Source: Aquibium oceanicum | GTDB taxonomy: Bacteria; Pseudomonadota; Alphaproteobacteria; Rhizobiales; Rhizobiaceae | Assembly (NCBI RefSeq): GCF_001889605.1 | Contig: NZ_CP018171.1 | Span: forward strand, 4,052,501 to 4,116,500 | DNA length: 64,000 nt | Direction of reading: 5' to 3' | Shown: positions 28,442 through 36,547 of the stretch, one piece after another | Numbering within the stretch: the first letter of the stretch is position 1 | How the letters are laid out: each line of letters opens with the position of its first letter | Notes under the pieces: generated by a model | What the model was told of the DNA's origin: nothing | The model's database searches: none | What the model saw: the letters and a program-made list of their open reading frames with translations, nothing else | Program-made: the position numbers and the translations under genes

Positions 28442-29316
28442 ACGCGACGGTCGCCATCACCGGGTATGCGAGCCTCGATCATGTGGCGATGCTGGACTCC
28501 GTGCCGACCCCAGGCCGGACGTCGACCATCGTCTCGCGAAGCGAGGATGCATGGCCGCGGCTTGGCGGCAGCCCCGCCTATGTCGCCGCCGCGCTGGTGG
28601 CCGGGGGCATCGCCAATGCCGTTCCCGTCAGCTGGGTTGGCAACGATCAGGCTGGTGAGCATTACGTCGAGCAGCTCCGATCCCGGCGGATCCCAACCCA
28701 CGGTGTGGAGACCATTCCCGGCGCCCGGACGCCCATGGCCATTCTCGCCTACGATCCGCATGGCGGCTGCTCCTGCCTCTACGAACCGGGGATGCCGGCG
28801 AACCTGACTCTCTCTGCCGCCCAAACCCGGCTGATCGGGGAAGCCGGCTGGGTTTGCGTCACGATCGGCCCGGTCGGAGCGACGAGAGCGGTGCTGGAGG
28901 CCCTCCGGCCCGAATCGAACCTCGCCTGGATCGTAAAGAATGATCCGCGAGCGATGCCGCCGGATCTCGCCTCCCGGCTCGCCGGTCGTGCCGACGTGAT
29001 CTTCCACAGCCAGGCCGAGAAGGGATTTCTTGCCGCCGCGCATGCCGGGGCATCGAACCTCCGTGCCGGGCAGATCGTGATCGAGACGCAGGGTCGCGGC
29101 GGTGCCGTCCTGACGCGGAATGGCGACGCGACGAGCGTTTCCACCTTCCCCATCGAATGTTCCGACCCGACCGGGGCGGGCGACACCTTTGCGGGCGGGG
29201 TGATCTCCGTGCTGGGCAAAGGTGAAACGGACATGCGCGCCGCGGTGGAGGCCGGCCATCGCGCGGCCGGCGCCCTGTTGAGCGCGCGACAGACAAACTT
29301 CATGGAAAGTGCATAG
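28438..29316 (+). CDS. PfkB family carbohydrate/nucleoside kinase
   Basis: A 292-aa ribokinase-fold protein starting at GTG 28438 within the stop of the previous gene. The C-terminal PfkB signature SDPTGAGDTFAGGVI (near residue 243) contains the catalytic Asp and anion hole. The N-terminal region RLGGSPAYVAAAL, with GG and substrate-contacting residues, is also present. It phosphorylates a sugar or nucleoside with ATP. Next to a nucleoside phosphorylase it may act on the nucleoside before cleavage or on the freed sugar. Confidence 0.87.
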   Translation: MNATVAITGYASLDHVAMLDSVPTPGRTSTIVSRSEDAWPRLGGSPAYVAAALVAGGIANAVPVSWVGNDQAGEHYVEQLRSRRIPTHGVETIPGARTPMAILAYDPHGGCSCLYEPGMPANLTLSAAQTRLIGEAGWVCVTIGPVGATRAVLEALRPESNLAWIVKNDPRAMPPDLASRLAGRADVIFHSQAEKGFLAAAHAGASNLRAGQIVIETQGRGGAVLTRNGDATSVSTFPIECSDPTGAGDTFAGGVISVLGKGETDMRAAVEAGHRAAGALLSARQTNFMESA

Positions 29317-29317
29317 C

Positions 29318-30076
29318 ATGACGAAAGAAGAAACATCGGATCGCGCCTGGTATATCGGCGTCGGCCGCGAGGACGTGGGCGACGCCGCCATCCTGATCGG
29401 CGATCCAGCGCGGATCGCGCGCATTGCCGATCACCTGGAGGATCCAGTCTTCCTGCCGGAGAACCGGGGCCTGCGCACGGTGACAGGCGTGCGGGCAGGC
29501 CGGCGCGTTACGGCCACGGCCTTCGGTATGGGAGCGCCGATCGCCACGATCGTGCTGCACGAGCTCTACGCACTCGGCATTCGCACCTTCCTGAGGATCG
29601 GCACGGCCATGGCCATTCCACCCGCCGCGGTCGGAGAGTTCGTGCTGGCAGACGGCGCGCTTCGCGCGGATGGAACCTCCGATACCTACGCCCCGCTCGG
29701 ATATCCGGCCATAGCCGACTTCGCCCTGAACACCGCGCTGCGCAAGCGGCTTGGCGAAGGCTCGCGTCGTTGGCACGCCGGCATCTTCGGCACCTATGAC
29801 GGCTTCTATACCGAGATGTTCGGGCTTTCCGGCGCGCGGCGCGAGATGATCGGCAGCCTGAAGAAGGACATCGAGCGCATGGGGCTGATCGGCACCGACA
29901 TGGAGACGTCCGCCTTGCTGGTCGCCGCGCGGGTTCTAGGCGCGCGTGCCTCCACTCTGTGCGTTGCCACCGTCGATGCGCACACGCAGGAAAAGATCGG
30001 CGAGAGCGCCATGGCCGAAGCCGAGGTCGAACTGTTCGAAGTCGCGCTCGACGCGCTGGCTGCACTGCCGGCCTGA
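29318..30076 (+). CDS. nucleoside phosphorylase (PNP/UDP family)
   Basis: I chose the ATG at 29318 (MTKEETSDRAWYIGV), 252 aa. The fold is recognised from ILIGDPARIARIADHL, FGMGAPIATIVLHELYALGIRTFLRIGTA and the conserved TDMETSALLVAAR near residue 193, containing the ribose-binding Met-Glu. It would split a nucleoside with phosphate to a free base plus sugar-1-phosphate. The sequence looks closest to uridine phosphorylases, but base preference cannot be fixed by eye. Confidence 0.88.
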   Translation: MTKEETSDRAWYIGVGREDVGDAAILIGDPARIARIADHLEDPVFLPENRGLRTVTGVRAGRRVTATAFGMGAPIATIVLHELYALGIRTFLRIGTAMAIPPAAVGEFVLADGALRADGTSDTYAPLGYPAIADFALNTALRKRLGEGSRRWHAGIFGTYDGFYTEMFGLSGARREMIGSLKKDIERMGLIGTDMETSALLVAARVLGARASTLCVATVDAHTQEKIGESAMAEAEVELFEVALDALAALPA

Positions 30077-30111
30077 TCATCTCCAGGAATATTCAGAAGA
30101 AGGAACGCGAA

Positions 30112-30882
30112 ATGTCGTCCTCGCTCCTCGATCGCTATTTCGGATCCCTTGCCGAACGGCTGGAGACAGTCCGCAGCACCCAAGCCCAAGCAATCGCGCA
30201 GGCTGCCGAGCACAGCGCCGCCAGCATCGCCTCCGGAAAGCTCGTCTTCACCTTCGGGACAGGCCACGGCGCACTGCCGGCGCTGGAAACCTTCCCGCGC
30301 ACCGGCACCGTTGTCGGCTTCCGGCCGATCGTCGAGAGCACGATGATCTCGTTCCACCACGTGTGGGGTGACATGGGCGCGCGGCAATATCGCTTCATCC
30401 ATGCCCAGGAGGGCTACGGCAGGGCCATCATGCGGTCACACCAGGTCGATCCCGCCGACACGATGATCCTGTTCTCGCATTCCGGCATCAATGCCGTGAT
30501 CATGGACATTGCTCTGGAATGCAGGGAACGCGGCCTGAAGGTGGTCGGCGTCACGTCCATTCCACACTCGTCCAGCACACCCTCCCGCCACTCGTCCGGC
30601 AAGCGGCTCTTCGAAGTCGCCGACGTCGTGATCGACACCGGCATACCCAAGGCCGACGCGGCCCTCGAGATCGACGGGTTGGAGCATCCCGTCGGAGCGA
30701 GTTCGACCAGCGTCACCATCGCGATCGCCCACGCGATCGTCTCCCTGACCGCCGAGAAGCTCGTCGAGCGCGGCGTCAAGCCCTACGTGATGGTCAACCC
30801 GAACACGACCGGCAAGGAAGCCGCGAACCGCCAGAACGACGAGAACTACGAAGAACTGTGGCGTCGGCTGAAGGCACGGTGA
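30112..30882 (+). CDS. SIS domain sugar-phosphate isomerase-like protein (UPF0309-like)
   Basis: A 256-aa SIS-domain protein starting at ATG 30112 (AGGAA upstream). FTFGTGHGALPALETFPRTG near residue 45 and DTMILFSHSGINAVIMDIALECRERGLKVVGVTS near residue 118 are the phosphosugar-binding strand-loops; the C-terminus VNPNTTGKEAANRQ resembles UPF0309 proteins. SIS proteins isomerise or bind phosphosugars. In the operon it could isomerise the sugar phosphate produced by the kinase and phosphorylase. Confidence 0.84.
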   Translation: MSSSLLDRYFGSLAERLETVRSTQAQAIAQAAEHSAASIASGKLVFTFGTGHGALPALETFPRTGTVVGFRPIVESTMISFHHVWGDMGARQYRFIHAQEGYGRAIMRSHQVDPADTMILFSHSGINAVIMDIALECRERGLKVVGVTSIPHSSSTPSRHSSGKRLFEVADVVIDTGIPKADAALEIDGLEHPVGASSTSVTIAIAHAIVSLTAEKLVERGVKPYVMVNPNTTGKEAANRQNDENYEELWRRLKAR

Positions 30883-30887
30883 GCGAG

Positions 30888-32336
30888 ATGGAACGCAGAC
30901 TCTACATCGACGGCGCATGGGTCGACACGGGCGACGGCCGGCAAGTCGTCATCAACGACCCGGCAACGGGCGAGAAGGTCGGAACGAGTGCGATTGCCGA
31001 TCGCGCCGACGTCGATCGCGCCGTTGCCGCGGCTGGCAAGGCGCTCGCCGGCTGGGCCGAGACCCATGCCGACCAGCGCGCGCGCATCCTGCACAGGGCA
31101 GCCGATCTCATTGCGGAGCAGGTCGATGCCATCGCCGATCTGCTGACGCGCGAACAGGGCAAGCCAATCCCCGACTCGAAGAAGGAGATCCTGTTTGGCG
31201 TCGAGGTGATCCGCTACTATGCGGAGGAAGGGCGCCGCCTCGGTGGGACGATTCGCCCTTCGGCGAGGTCCGACATCCGCAGCCTCGTCACAACGGCGCC
31301 CGTCGGCGTCGTCGGAGGCATCGTCCCGTGGAACTATCCCGTCGATCTCTACGCGTGGAAGGTCGGACCGGTGCTGGCGGCCGGTTGCACGCTCGTGGTG
31401 AAGCCGCCGCACGAGACACCCCTCGCGATCGGGCAGGTCGTCCAGTGCTTCGCCGACGCGGGCCTGCCGGCGGGCGTGCTGAACGACATTCCCGGTACGG
31501 GGCCGGAAGTCGGAGCCGCGCTCGCCGAGCATCCGGACGTCCGCATGATCACGGCCACGGCATCGGTGCCTGCCGGTCAGTCCATCATGCGCGCGGCCGC
31601 GTCGAACCTGAAGCGCCTCTCGCTGGAACTCGGCGGCCAGTGCCCCTTCATCGTCCTGGACGACGCCGATCCCGAGGAAGCAGCGGCAGCCGCAGCGCGG
31701 CGCTCCTTCTCCAACATGGGCCAGATCTGCATCGCAGTGAACCGCATCCTGGTTTCGCGCGGAATTCACAAGGCCTTCGCGGAGGCGCTCGCGGAAGAGA
31801 CCCGCAAGATCAGGCTGGGTCACGGCGTCGAGCCGGGCGTCCTCTACGGACCGGTCCTGAACGAGAGTGTCCGCACGCGGGTGGGGAACCATCTGTCCGA
31901 CGCGGTCCGGCGCGGAGGGAAGGTTCTCGCCGGCGGGCACACCCCCCACGGCGGTATCTACGACAGGGGTTTCTTCTTCGAACCGACCGTGGTCGACGAC
32001 GTGCCCGACGATGCGCTCGCCCTCACCGAGGAAACCTTCGGCCCCCTCGCCGCCATCCGTCCGGTTGAGAACGACGCCGAAGCCCTGCGAGTCGCCAACG
32101 CCCTCCCCTTCGGCCTCGCCGCCTATGTCTATTCCGGCGATCTCGAACGGGCTTGGAGCCTGGCGGAGCGGATCGAAGCGGGAGCAGTGGGCGTGAACGT
32201 CAACGACACCAGCGAGCTCCAGGCTCCCTTCGGCGGCTGGAAGATGAGCGGGATCGGCCGCGAACTCGGCCGCGAGGGCATCGAGGCTTTCCGCGAATCC
32301 AAACACATCAAGATGCGCGTTCGTGACCGTCTCTGA
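30888..32336 (+). CDS. NAD(P)-dependent aldehyde dehydrogenase
   Basis: The 482-aa protein begins MERRLYIDGAWVDTGDG; a GTG three codons upstream is an alternative. Active-site elements are the oxyanion asparagine in GIVPWNYPVDLY, the glutamate in LSLELGGQCPFIVL and the nucleophilic cysteine in FSNMGQICIAVNRI (near residue 281). The usual FTGS loop is replaced by ITATASVPAG. It would oxidise an aldehyde to an acid as the last step of the nucleoside-type operon. A degraded partial copy of the 3' end of this gene lies at 32631-32763. Confidence 0.91.
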   Translation: MERRLYIDGAWVDTGDGRQVVINDPATGEKVGTSAIADRADVDRAVAAAGKALAGWAETHADQRARILHRAADLIAEQVDAIADLLTREQGKPIPDSKKEILFGVEVIRYYAEEGRRLGGTIRPSARSDIRSLVTTAPVGVVGGIVPWNYPVDLYAWKVGPVLAAGCTLVVKPPHETPLAIGQVVQCFADAGLPAGVLNDIPGTGPEVGAALAEHPDVRMITATASVPAGQSIMRAAASNLKRLSLELGGQCPFIVLDDADPEEAAAAAARRSFSNMGQICIAVNRILVSRGIHKAFAEALAEETRKIRLGHGVEPGVLYGPVLNESVRTRVGNHLSDAVRRGGKVLAGGHTPHGGIYDRGFFFEPTVVDDVPDDALALTEETFGPLAAIRPVENDAEALRVANALPFGLAAYVYSGDLERAWSLAERIEAGAVGVNVNDTSELQAPFGGWKMSGIGRELGREGIEAFRESKHIKMRVRDRL

Positions 32337-32432
32337 CATTCGCGGAGGATCAAAGCCCCTTCGCCAGGCCGCCGGCCTCAGATCCGCCACGGCGAAGCAA
32401 GGCCGCCGTATCTAACCCGTTGATTTGAAAGC

Positions 32433-32481
32433 TGGAGCGGGTGAAGGGAATCGAACCCTCGTATGCAGCTTGGGAAGCTGC
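32433..32481 (-). pseudogene. 3' part of tRNA-Gly(CCC), probable integration scar
   Basis: On the minus strand the sequence runs from the anticodon arm (stem GCAGC/GCTGC, loop TTCCCAA, anticodon CCC) through a 5-nt variable loop, T-arm (AGGG-TTCGATT-CCCT) and acceptor 3' strand CACCCGC to an encoded CCA end. The acceptor 5' strand and D-arm are absent; similarity stops exactly at the anticodon stem (32481). A tRNA kept only from anticodon arm to CCA is the usual scar at one end of an element inserted by a tyrosine integrase. Confidence 0.82.
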
Positions 32482-32630
32482 CACTTTCGCTGTAAAATCC
32501 GCATCATAGATGTAAAACTTCGGTTTACATCGGGCAATTTTCTCCAATGTTTTCAGTCCTCCCGTAAAACGATCGAAGACGGTGACCTGCTCTTGCTGGC
32601 GGTGTCGTTCTCGTTCCCGGCGAGGACGAA

Positions 32631-32763
32631 AGGTTCTCGCCGGCGGGCACACCCCCACGGCGGTATCTACGAGAGCGCGGCATTGGCCGCGAATTCGTCC
32701 ACGAGGGCATAGAGGCCCTCCCGCGAATCCATACATCAAGATGCGCGTGCACCACCGCCTCAC
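32631..32763 (+). pseudogene. scrambled remnant of the aldehyde dehydrogenase gene
   Basis: Two stretches match the intact gene upstream in order but with about 270 bp missing between them: 32631-32672 corresponds to about 31921-31963 (one C fewer), and 32673-32763 to about 32246-32335. The second stretch has diverged by several substitutions and small gaps. No open frame survives. It lies just beyond the tRNA-Gly fragment, so it marks a rearrangement at the island edge. Confidence 0.78.
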
Positions 32764-32781
32764 TTTACCAAATGCCGGCTG

Positions 32782-33182
32782 ATCAGGGTCTACCGAGGTA
32801 GTGGGAGACAAAGATTTCGCAGACGCGGCGAAACCGCCGGCTCAGTGGGTGGGGGGCATCTGACATAATCGCCGGATAGGAACCAAGGCATCGCTTCCCT
32901 ACAATGGATCCCACGTCGGAAGCTTTGTGCCTTCAATTTCACGTATTGTGAGGCCCACAGCGCCACCACGACTTCAATCCGGTCCACTCGGATTCGAATG
33001 GAGATCAGAAACTGGATATAGACCTCAAACAACTTATATCCTTCCGGCCGCAAATTGTAATTGGTGATTTGTGAAATAATCAACCTCGATAGTATTTATA
33101 ACATTTTGGCATTTTTCGGAATTGTTGTCCGCAGATATAAAATGACTCACATCCTATAAAATATTGCTATATATAGACTATC
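32782..33182. other. gene-free AT-rich region at island edge
   Basis: About 400 bp with no convincing gene. The last 150 bp before 33183 are strongly AT-rich (runs such as TATAAAATATTGCTATATATAG) and probably contain the promoter for the HTH-NYN cassette. Confidence 0.5.
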
Positions 33183-33605
33183 ATGAACAAGAGCATTGAA
33201 ATGACAAATCGGAAGCCATACGCAGACTCGCGCGCCGCGAAATACATTGATCGACGCGTTCTTGAGCTTAGTGCACGAAAGACACAGAACCACATTGCAA
33301 TGGAGGCTGGCTTTAAGACACCGAACGTTCTCTCGATGTTGAAGACCGGCACATCCAAGGTGCCGCTCGATCGCGTCCCGGCCCTCGCCAAGGCACTCGA
33401 ATGCGACCCCCGGCATCTTTGCATGCTTGCCCTCGAGCAACTTGGAGGCAGTATGACGATCAGCGCAATTGACGAGATTTTCGGCACCATCGTCACTGAG
33501 AACGAGGTAGTCTGGCTCGAGGAACTCCGCGACGCCTCCGACGGGGCCGATCCGAGGCTCACTCAGCGTGCCCGTGCCGCACTTCGCGCCATTTTCGGGA
33601 AGTAA
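33183..33605 (+). CDS. HTH (XRE-like) regulator with a C-terminal W-L-E...DP...ALRAIF segment
   Basis: The 140-aa protein has a Cro/C1-like helix-turn-helix at about residues 33-80 (RKTQNHIAMEAGFKTPNVLSML then VPLDRVPALAKALECDP). A linker follows, and then a C-terminal segment of about 32 residues (VVWLEELRDASDGADPRLT...ALRAIFGK). That segment reappears in the 56-aa product of the next gene. It heads a three-gene cassette with the small gene (2 bp gap) and a NYN endonuclease and is likely its regulator. Confidence 0.8.
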   Translation: MNKSIEMTNRKPYADSRAAKYIDRRVLELSARKTQNHIAMEAGFKTPNVLSMLKTGTSKVPLDRVPALAKALECDPRHLCMLALEQLGGSMTISAIDEIFGTIVTENEVVWLEELRDASDGADPRLTQRARAALRAIFGK

Positions 33606-33607
33606 AC

Positions 33608-33778
33608 ATGACTGGGCCGATCAATTCCTCTCGCGCCGATTTGGCCGAGCGCGTGAACCGACCAATTACCGCTAACGAGCGATACTGGATCGAGGTCATC
33701 AGGTCTGCATCGCGCGACAGCGATCCGCCACCGACACTGCGACAGACGCAAGCGCTCCGAACCATCTTCTGGCGTTGA
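33608..33778 (+). CDS. 56-aa protein related to the C-terminus of the preceding HTH protein
   Basis: An ATG two bases after the HTH stop opens a 56-codon frame. Its second half, RYWIEVIRSASRDSDPPPT...ALRTIF, lines up with the HTH protein tail VVWLEELRDASDGADPRLT...ALRAIF (Trp-[IL]-Glu, Arg-x-Ala-Ser, Asp-Pro, Ala-Leu-Arg-x-Ile-Phe). It therefore looks like a free-standing copy of that segment, possibly an oligomerisation or partner-binding module. No known family comes to mind. The tight spacing and conserved pattern are the reasons to call it real. Confidence 0.6.
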   Translation: MTGPINSSRADLAERVNRPITANERYWIEVIRSASRDSDPPPTLRQTQALRTIFWR

Positions 33779-33805
33779 GTTCCACGTAGGAGTGGCGGAA
33801 GCACC

Positions 33806-34612
33806 ATGACCACTGGATCGACGGCTCCGCAGTTCTGGCGTGCGAGGATAGCAATGACGAACCTGATACCACAGCGCCTCGCGCTGTTGATCGACATCGA
33901 CAACGGCAGAGCGGGCACCATCGACGGTGTGCTCGCGGAACTAGAACGTTACGGCCGCTGCGACCTGCGTCTCGGCTTCGGCGACTTCGAGCGGACCAGC
34001 GCCGCTTGGCGCGAGGCGTGCGTTCGTTGCGCAATCGAACCACGCCACTATCCGGCGTTGCCAATGGGAGCAAAAAACGCGGCTGACATCGCGATAGTGA
34101 TCACGGCCATGGACCTGCTGCACGGAGGAAGCGTTGATGGCTTCGCTATTGTCTCCAGCGACACAGATTTCGTCAGGCTCGCAGCTCGTGTCCGGGAAGC
34201 GGGGCTACCAATCTATGGCTTCGGCCCTTGGAAGACGTCAGAGCGGTTTCGCAAAGCCTGCACACGCTTCTTCTTCGTCGAGAACCTCGTGCCGGCTGCC
34301 ACAGAATATTCTTCCAGCGCTGCGCACCCACCGCTTCTAGATGTCCGAAGCGCCAGCGATGAAATCCGCCGCGCAATCACCCGCCTTCATCCTGGTGTCG
34401 GCGGCTGGATCGCAGTGGACGACCTTGAGCGGGAACTGATCAGACAGGCGCCGGATTTCGATCCACGCTCCTACGGCAAACCGATGCTGCTCGAGTTGCT
34501 GAAGGCGCAGAAGCGGCTGAATCTCAGCCAGCACCCGGTTGGTCACTGGCGCGTGCGGATCGCCACCAAGCGGCGCACTGTCGGTGACGACGTAGCGCAT
34601 AACGCGGGTTGA
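33806..34612 (+). CDS. NYN-domain RNase with C-terminal OST-HTH/LOTUS-like domain
   Basis: The 268-aa protein (or 252 aa from the ATG at 33854, which has GAGGA upstream) begins its fold with RLALLIDIDNGRAG, the NYN/PIN-like first strand carrying the metal-binding Asp pair. KNAADIAIVITAMDLL near residue 90 and GFAIVSSDTDFVRLAARVRE near residue 113 supply the remaining acidic residues. Residues 190-250 (EIRRAITRLHPGVGGWIAVDDLERELI...) look like a LOTUS/OST-HTH RNA-binding domain. Such proteins are predicted metal-dependent RNases. It sits 27 bp after the 56-aa gene in an island with an HTH regulator. Confidence 0.84.
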   Translation: MTTGSTAPQFWRARIAMTNLIPQRLALLIDIDNGRAGTIDGVLAELERYGRCDLRLGFGDFERTSAAWREACVRCAIEPRHYPALPMGAKNAADIAIVITAMDLLHGGSVDGFAIVSSDTDFVRLAARVREAGLPIYGFGPWKTSERFRKACTRFFFVENLVPAATEYSSSAAHPPLLDVRSASDEIRRAITRLHPGVGGWIAVDDLERELIRQAPDFDPRSYGKPMLLELLKAQKRLNLSQHPVGHWRVRIATKRRTVGDDVAHNAG

Positions 34613-34953
34613 GGCCGGTCCGAAGATCTCGGGTATGTTCTTCGACGTTCGTGTGACGATCGACTGGAGTGCTCGGATCTAGGAACCAAGCCATCCAGGT
34701 GTTGCGGCGGAGCCCGCTCTGCCTGCCCTCCGGTCTCGCCGAAGGTCATGCGGGTCACTGCCTGTCTGATCGGCCAATGCGGTCTCTTCGCTGAACGCGT
34801 TCTTCGACGCATCTCCCGCTGGGACTTCGAAGTCCTAGAGATCGGCGCGTTGTTTGAAGGGGATGCGTCCTGTGCCCGACAGACTCCGGCATCCAATCCA
34901 CCCGTTTGAGCGGGATGTGCGCAACCGCCGGTCAAGTTTCGTCAACCAACGGT
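34613..34953. other. gene-free region before the first IS copy
   Basis: 340 bp with no supported gene, RNA or repeat that I can recognise. Confidence 0.5.
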
Positions 34954-34971
34954 TGACCTGCCACTGAACTT

Positions 34972-35901
34972 TCATCCAGCGGCGGTTAGAGCCTTGGCCG
35001 TTTCTGTTACGCCGTAGGGCGCGGTTCGAGCAACCGGTGGAGACGCGAAGCCCTTATCGAGCGAAGCGTCGGAGGCGGTTGCGGCGAGAGTTCCGGCGAA
35101 GGCCGCCGGGGTCTGGTATCCGAGCGAGGAATGAGGTCTCGCAGAGTTGAAGTCCTGCCGCCACTCGGCGATGGCGTTGCGGGCGTGGTCGAGGCCGAAG
35201 AACAGGCTCTCGTTCAGGAGTTCGTCGCGCATCCGGCCGTTGAAGGATTCGACGTAACCGTTTTGCATGGGCTTGCCCGGCGCGATGTAGTGCCATTCGA
35301 CGCGATGATCCTTCGACCAGGCGAGGATCGCGTTCGAGGTGAACTCCGTGCCGTGGTCGGAAACGATCATGTCCGGCTTGCCGCGACGGCTGATCAGATC
35401 GGTCAGCTCACGGGCCACCCGACGACCGGAGATCGACGTGTCGGGGATGGCGCCCAGGCATTCGCGGGTCACGTCGTCGACGATGTTGAGCACGCGGAAC
35501 CGCCGCCCGCAGGCAAACTGGTCGTGCACGAAGTCCAGCGACCAACGCGCGTTCGGCCTCGCCTCGACCAGGATCGGCGCCCGCGTGCCCACCGCGCGTC
35601 GCCGCGCCCGGCGCTTGCGCACTGTCAGCCCCTCCTCGCGGTAGAGCCGATAGATGCGGTTGATCCCTGATGGCTCGCCCTCGCGCCGCAGCAGGATGAA
35701 CAGGCGCCGATAGCCGAAACGCCGGCGCTCGTTGGCGAGATCGCGCAGCCGGCCGCGCAGTTCGGTCTCCGGCGCCCGGCACGACTGGTAGCGGATCATC
35801 GTGCGATCGGCACCGACGATGGAACAGGCCCGACGCTCCGACAGACCCATGACGGCCTGCAGATGCGCGACGGCTTCGCGCTTGGCGGCGGGCCCTACCA
35901 T
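34972..35901 (-). CDS. IS3-family transposase OrfB, DDE integrase domain (copy 1)
   Basis: A 309-aa rve-type integrase. The three catalytic acids are seen as WSLDFVHDQ (D), [10 protein letters not shown] (D) and the glutamate in [31 protein letters not shown] near the N-terminus and the HTH_21 region are typical of IS407-group OrfB. Intact and possibly active when fused to OrfA by frameshift. Confidence 0.92.
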   Translation of the reverse strand: MVGPAAKREAVAHLQAVMGLSERRACSIVGADRTMIRYQSCRAPETELRGRLRDLANERRRFGYRRLFILLRREGEPSGINRIYRLYREEGLTVRKRRARRRAVGTRAPILVEARPNARWSLDFVHDQFACGRRFRVLNIVDDVTRECLGAIPDTSISGRRVARELTDLISRRGKPDMIVSDHGTEFTSNAILAWSKDHRVEWHYIAPGKPMQNGYVESFNGRMRDELLNESLFFGLDHARNAIAEWRQDFNSARPHSSLGYQTPAAFAGTLAATASDASLDKGFASPPVARTAPYGVTETAKALTAAG

Positions 35902-36161
35902 TTTTTTGACAGGAGCTCGCGAAGGGCCGAGGCTTCCAGCATCTGCTCGGCGAGCAGGTTCTTCAGCCTCCCGTTCTCGTCTTCCAAAGCCCTCAGGCGC
36001 TTGGCGTCGGACACGTCCATGCCGCCATACTTCGCCTTCCAGTTATACAGCGTCGCCTCAGAGACCCCGTGCTTGCGGGCCAGGTCACCTGCCTTCGCAC
36101 CCGCCTCGTGCTCGCGTAGAACCCCGATGATCTGCTCTTCCGTAAATCGCTTTCGCTTCAT
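35895..36161 (-). CDS. IS3-family transposase OrfA (copy 1)
   Basis: An 88-aa helix-turn-helix protein, [19 protein letters not shown], with the recognition region [22 protein letters not shown] and a leucine-zipper-like tail ([17 protein letters not shown]). It binds the IS ends. The frame ends just after a run of seven A residues that overlaps the orfB start, where a -1 ribosomal frameshift would produce the OrfAB transposase. The A7 here keeps orfB in the -1 frame. Confidence 0.9.
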   Translation of the reverse strand: MKRKRFTEEQIIGVLREHEAGAKAGDLARKHGVSEATLYNWKAKYGGMDVSDAKRLRALEDENGRLKNLLAEQMLEASALRELLSKKW

Positions 36162-36316
36162 CTGTCCGTCCTTCGATCGAGAGCCGGACTCTAACTCCAG
36201 GTGGAGGAAAAACTCAGTGGCAGGTCAGCGTAGCGAAAAGTTTACAGATCCACACACTCGACTGCCTCGCAAGCTCATCCATCGACGATGCAGCCTACCT
36301 TAACTTTCCGCGTTCT

Positions 36317-36547
36317 TTACACTAACTTGACATTTGACGCGGCGTTCACCGATATTATCGCCACCTCAACTAACCTGTCTCTCATCAGAAACCATCTCTT
36401 CTGCGATTCTGGATACGATCGGCGGAAAGTAGTTGTTTCTTCGTGCGTCGCCATCGCTTTCTGGCGTTCGTTCGAAATTTCCGGATCCACCTCCTCCATC
36501 TCTGCGCCGATCATCCGCAAAGACCATTCAAGTAGAAGCAAGCTCAC
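36317..36547 (-). CDS. small hypothetical protein overlapping the resolvase-like gene
   Basis: A 76-aa frame from a GTG at 36547, or 65 aa from the ATG at 36514, overlapping the last codons of the resolvase-like gene. The sequence is charged and helix-friendly (MIGAEMEEVDPEISNERQKA, RDRLVEVAIISVN), unlike the Arg/Ser/Pro-rich shadows of GC-rich DNA. I do not recognise it. The coupled start suggests it works with the upstream gene, but evidence is thin. Confidence 0.4.
   Translation of the reverse strand: MSLLLLEWSLRMIGAEMEEVDPEISNERQKAMATHEETTTFRRSYPESQKRWFLMRDRLVEVAIISVNAASNVKLV

Larger units (their letters stand above)
34954..36227 (-). mobile_element. IS3-family (IS407-like) insertion sequence, copy 1
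   Basis: A 1274-bp element bounded by imperfect inverted repeats: TGACCTGCCACTGAACTTT at 34954 and, reading inward from 36227, TGACCTGCCACTGAGTTTT. It holds orfA and orfB in minus orientation. A second copy with essentially the same sequence lies at 37354-38626 in the opposite direction. I see no matching target-site duplication around this copy (CGGT on the left, GCGT on the right). Confidence 0.92.
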
